From Cepaea nemoralis (lineage: Eukaryota > Mollusca > Gastropoda > Stylommatophora > Helicidae): a stretch of 64,000 bases of DNA. Each line of letters starts with the position of its first letter. The first letter of the stretch is position 1. The notes below the pieces were generated by a model, which worked only from the letters and a program-made list of their open reading frames with translations, was not told where the DNA came from and ran no database searches. The DNA lies in the NCBI GenBank assembly GCA_014155875.1, contig JACEFZ010027754.1, forward strand, positions 62,001 through 126,000, given 5' to 3'. This document shows, piece by piece, positions 1-64,000 of the stretch. Both the position numbers and the translations under genes were made by a program.

Positions 1-62850
<62,850 letters not shown>

Positions 62851-63039
62851 TAACTGAGCACAGTTTTTGCTTGCGAGGTTGTGCGACTGATCATCTTCAT
62901 TAGAAACTGATATAGTCAAATAGTCACATTTGCGCACATTCTTGCTTGATTGAACAAACATTTCCATTTGGTGTTTGACAATATTGAGTGAGCCAGTGCA
63001 CTAACTCTAGACTATCACTGCCTCCCTTAGCTCTATCAT

Positions 63040-63640
63040 AATCATCATGTGCCCTGTCAAAATAGCATAGACATTCATGTATCTCCACAGATCTCAGCCT
63101 TGTGTGTTCTAGATCTATTCTTGTGATGACATACCTTCATTCCACCAACTGAGGCCATCCAGTAGTTTCTTTCTGTCTGCCTCTGCATCTATTGCTGATC
63201 TTTCCTGTCATCACAATGTTTTTCTAATACCTCTCTTATCATTATGTGACCAAAAAACGTTCATCTCTTTTGTATAGTTGTATATATTCTGTTCTACTTT
63301 CATGAGCTCCTTCCTGGCACTTGTTGGTTACTCTGGCAGTCCAAGGTATTCACATTTGTCTCAGAAACCCCATCTCCATTGTTCTCAGGCTCTTCCTATT
63401 TTGTTCACTCATACTCCAAGAGTTGCTGCCATACAGCACAACAGTTTCTGTATAACATTTCAGCACTCTTCTGACATTTAATGAGAGTGACTTATGACAT
63501 AGGATACTTTTCATCTTCCATAATGCAGTTTTTTTTCTTTCTAGGCTTGTAATTTTGGTCACACATCTTCCAAATGATGTTATGACTGCTCCTAGATATT
63601 TGAGTTTATTGACTTGGATAAGTATTTAGTTCTGGGTACC
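63040..63640 (-). mobile_element. Endonuclease/RT LINE 3' fragment, minus strand
   Basis: The minus-strand frame includes ALWKMKSILCHKSLSLNVRR, VLKCYTETVVLYGSNSWSMS and MEMGFLRQM, the post-RT segment of this LINE type. Decayed. Confidence 0.75.
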
Positions 63641-63689
63641 TTGTTTAAACTTTTCTATGGATGTGAAACAGTGGACGATGAATAGACAA

Positions 63690-64000
63690 GCTGAATAACA
63701 TCTAATGGCAGTGGAAATGTGGTTTCTGAGGAAAATGCAAATAATACTGTGGACAGACAGAAAAACCGAATGAGCAAGTCCTACAAGAGGCAAATGAAAA
63801 CCGCAAACTGATTAGAGAAATTAAATGTAGACAGTCAAATGTTTTTGAGCACGTTATGAGAAGAAATAAATTAGAGAACTTGGTGACAACTGGCAAGATT
63901 GAGGGGAAAGGAACAAGGGGAAGGCAGAGAAGTAAATATCTGGATGGCTTGACCACATGGCATGATCAAGTCAAGAACACAAAGCTGATCCACGACTTTG
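63690..64000 (+). mobile_element. Endonuclease/RT LINE 3' fragment, runs off window
   Basis: Contains 'gtggaaatgtggtttctgag', MRRNKLENLVTTGKIEG and KYLDGLTTWHDQVKNTKLIH in broken frames, closely related to 62053-62415. Confidence 0.8.

Overview
This window is one strand of a large, repeat-rich animal nuclear locus. Its single host gene is the clathrin heavy chain (CLTC/Chc), transcribed left to right. Twenty-six consecutive coding exons can be placed by protein homology and GT-AG junctions. They join in frame into 1,247 codons, roughly residues 101 to 1347 of the usual ~1,675-residue protein. The first ~100 residues lie before the window and the last ~330, including the trimerisation end, lie after it. 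No second host gene and no real tRNA or rRNA gene was seen. The exon/intron structure, the metazoan clathrin sequence and the retroelement content suggest an invertebrate, probably a lophotrochozoan and plausibly a gastropod mollusc; the taxon is an inference.

About 94% of the window is intron, largely filled with mobile DNA. Exons 1-8 (1-17.4 kb) are separated by SINE-like repeats, 3' ends of a (GAA)n-tailed LINE, fragments of a second LINE type with (GATG)n tails, and a 1.67-kb non-autonomous element on the minus strand. Exons 8-13 (17.3-28.7 kb) enclose a dead mariner, a 17-bp minisatellite, an RNase H-bearing LINE fragment, long CT tracts and a 44-bp minisatellite. Exons 13-19 (28.5-43.6 kb) enclose a piggyBac-like remnant inside a SINE, a 1.4-kb array of 59-bp units, and a 1.4-kb non-autonomous element. 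The intron between exons 19 and 20 (43.6-52.8 kb) holds a triple nest. Exons 20-26 (52.8-62.8 kb) carry further SINEs, 27-bp and 74-bp arrays and LINE fragments.

The most interesting system is a retroelement family with a ribozyme at its 5' end. A nearly complete single-ORF LINE (44073-51577, 14-15 bp target-site duplication, endonuclease, reverse transcriptase and RNase H) begins exactly with a sequence that folds as an HDV-like self-cleaving ribozyme: P1, P2, a 3-bp P3, a 7-nt L3, P4 and a CNRA motif. Two coding-free elements (41140-42539 plus strand; 11210-12874 minus strand) begin with the same fold and end with the same (GAA)n tail. They differ from the LINE by compensatory changes in P1 and P2. 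This is a self-contained LINE/parasite pair comparable to trypanosome ingi elements and their non-autonomous relatives.

The LINE itself has been invaded just after its ribozyme by a 2.4-kb element with ~292-bp inverted terminal repeats, a one-sided 42-bp tail, a 12-13 bp target-site duplication and a hammerhead-like core in each repeat. These are features of Penelope-like elements. Its interior is an array of GA-tract/unique-block units and encodes nothing recognisable.
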